Shown here one piece after another: positions 63,228 to 64,000 of a DNA stretch of 64,000 nucleotides (the first letter of the stretch is position 1; every line of letters starts with the position of its first letter). Both the position numbers and the translations under genes were made by a program. Source of the stretch: Rhizobium sp. NFR03 (GTDB taxonomy: Bacteria; Pseudomonadota; Alphaproteobacteria; Rhizobiales; Rhizobiaceae). Location: positions 644,201-708,200 of the forward strand of contig NZ_FOGR01000004.1 of assembly GCF_900111275.1 (NCBI RefSeq), written 5' to 3'. Below the pieces are notes generated by a model. It ran no database searches. It had not been told where the DNA came from and saw only the letters and a list, made by a program, of their open reading frames with translations.

Positions 63228-63484
63228 GCATTTTCCGCCTTTTCACCAAACAGAGGTCCGCGCCGATGGCGCGCGAGCGGCTGCAGGTTCTGCTTGCGCA
63301 TGAACGCGGTGCTGCCGGTTCCGATCTCGTCGCGATCCTGCGCGAGGAGATCCTCGCTGTCATTGCCAAGCATGTCCAGATCGATAGAGACAAGGTTCAC
63401 GTGAAGATGGACCGGGATGAACATATGTCGATCCTGGAGATCGACGTGGAGATCCCGCTGGACGCCACCAAGCAAGCAGCCTGA
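63224..63484 (+). CDS. minE: cell division topological specificity factor MinE
   Basis: An 86-residue protein that stimulates MinD ATPase and sets up the Min oscillation. It begins [28 protein letters not shown], with the membrane-binding N-terminus and the contact helix for MinD, and ends in the topological specificity domain. Its ATG overlaps the minD stop. Last gene of the operon. Confidence 0.96.
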   Translation: MSIFRLFTKQRSAPMARERLQVLLAHERGAAGSDLVAILREEILAVIAKHVQIDRDKVHVKMDRDEHMSILEIDVEIPLDATKQAA

Positions 63485-63503
63485 TACCTCACGATATCAA
63501 TCT

Positions 63504-63543
63504 ATCGGCGCGGCCGCGACAAGATCGCAGCCGCGCCGATTTG
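63504..63543 (+). terminator. terminator after minCDE
   Basis: ATCGGCGCGGC and GCCGCGCCGAT form an 11-base-pair stem (63504-63514 and 63530-63540) around a 15-base loop that can fold further (GCGA/TCGC), followed by TTT. It lies 19 bases after the minE stop. Confidence 0.75.
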
Positions 63544-63713
63544 GTTTTCAGCAGGTTGGTCTCGCCAGGCTGACAACCTTTCTGAACGACGCCCGGTGCT
63601 GCCGCCTCGGGCGTCGTTTTCGTTTACGGCCGGGCCGATATTCGGAAGAAGCTGGAATTTGACAAAGATTACAGCGGCTTGTCACTTTTATGAACTTTTT
63701 CGGACTGGGGCTG

Positions 63714-63743
63714 TTGACGAAACCTCATGCTCGGATCTATAAA
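63714..63743 (+). promoter_or_regulatory. strong sigma-70-type promoter, rRNA-operon like
   Basis: TTGACG (63714-63719) and TATAAA (63738-63743) with 18 bases between. The sequence after it matches my memory of leader regions upstream of 16S rRNA genes in rhizobia, including GAGAAAGAGAAACG near 63946-63960. The hexamers are close to consensus. Confidence 0.6.
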
Positions 63744-64000
63744 CCGCACACCAACGAGGGCGGCGGCGCTGCTGGCGACCAACGAACTCGCTCTGAAGTT
63801 TCTTGACTTTGTGGCGGCTTGGCGGTTTCGGGCAGATGTGCTTGAGGCTCTTGGCGGTGAGATTTTGCGGTGTTTGGGCTTACGGGCTTTGGGCATTTGC
63901 GGTTTGGACGGGCTTTAGGTCTGTCGGTTTTTTGACAATTGAAGATGAGAAAGAGAAACGTGGGCGGCGGATGTTGCGCGGATCGGGAAGGGTTTTCGGA
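63744..64000 (+). other. probable rRNA-operon leader
   Basis: No conserved protein gene lies between minE and the window edge. From 63744 onward the sequence reads like the untranslated leader of an rRNA operon: G/T-rich blocks, TTGACAATTGAAGATGAGAA and the boxA-like GAGAAAGAGAAACG followed by GTGGGCGGCGG. The mature 16S gene would start beyond position 64000. Short open frames on both strands (63669-63896 and 63727-63918) lie in this leader and are not called. Confidence 0.5.

Noticed and set aside
63669..63918. Two short frames on opposite strands near the right edge
   Set aside because: They lie in what reads as the rRNA-operon leader, a place where spurious small genes are commonly annotated.
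1..64000. CRISPR arrays, insertion sequences, prophage, tRNA genes
   Set aside because: I saw no spaced direct repeats, transposase or integrase genes, phage structural genes or tRNA cloverleaf sequences. A dedicated search could still find a missed tRNA.

Overview
The window looks like an alphaproteobacterium of the Rhizobiales, probably Rhizobiaceae. The evidence is the high GC content, rhizobial-type protein families, two perfect TTAA-N7-TTAA boxes (CtrA type), a TGA-N9-TCA box (RirA/IRO type) upstream of a TonB-dependent receptor, and minCDE running into what reads as an rRNA-operon leader at the right edge. Nothing marks a phage, plasmid backbone, CRISPR array or insertion sequence, and no tRNA was recognised. 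The window ends before any mature rRNA sequence.

Region 1 (about 0.36-11.3 kb) is a nearly complete type II secretion system in five blocks: gspE-F-H-I-J (minus), gspL-M-C-like (plus), gspG (minus), a short prepilin peptidase (plus) and gspD-K (minus). Immediately beside it (11.7-14.9 kb) lie a Sco/SenC copper chaperone and an exported copper-radical oxidase of the galactose/glyoxal oxidase type carrying two near-identical ricin-B lectin domains. The simplest reading is a secretion machine with its own lectin-targeted extracellular oxidase and the chaperone that loads its copper.

Region 2 (15.2-29.0 kb) is a catabolic island: a GntR/FCD repressor, a polar-amino-acid-type ABC transporter, an iron-type alcohol dehydrogenase, then a tightly coupled operon of a DUF1185/AA_synth protein, alpha/beta hydrolase, flavin reductase, luciferase-like monooxygenase, aldehyde dehydrogenase and NIPSNAP protein, followed by a spermidine/putrescine-type ABC transporter. 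Three copies of a TGGTATGCCATA-like box precede gntR, the first transporter operon and the catabolic operon, so the island looks like one regulon. The enzyme mix resembles the Rut pyrimidine pathway and suggests oxidative opening of a nitrogen-containing compound; the substrate is unknown.

Region 3 (29.3-38.7 kb) holds a GAF protein, a soluble double-PAS chemoreceptor, and a LacI-controlled unit (FAD oxidoreductase plus a carbohydrate ABC transporter) with two tandem 16-bp operators. Region 4 (38.9-46.5 kb) has a LysR regulator divergent from an esterase-like protein whose nucleophile serine is replaced by glutamate, an RND efflux adaptor and pump, and an Lrp-RidA pair. Region 5 (46.5-55.8 kb, minus) has a double-domain KaiC-like ATPase coupled to a hybrid histidine kinase, an Att/Lol-like ABC exporter with a CrtC/AttH lipocalin-like protein, and an MFS transporter.

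Region 6 (56-64 kb) has the TonB-dependent receptor, an MsbA-type ABC exporter, a ROK-family protein whose motifs appear in circularly permuted order, minCDE, a strong terminator and a strong promoter with an rRNA-type leader. The strongest leads are the T2SS/copper-oxidase cluster, the GntR-controlled monooxygenase island and the permuted ROK protein.
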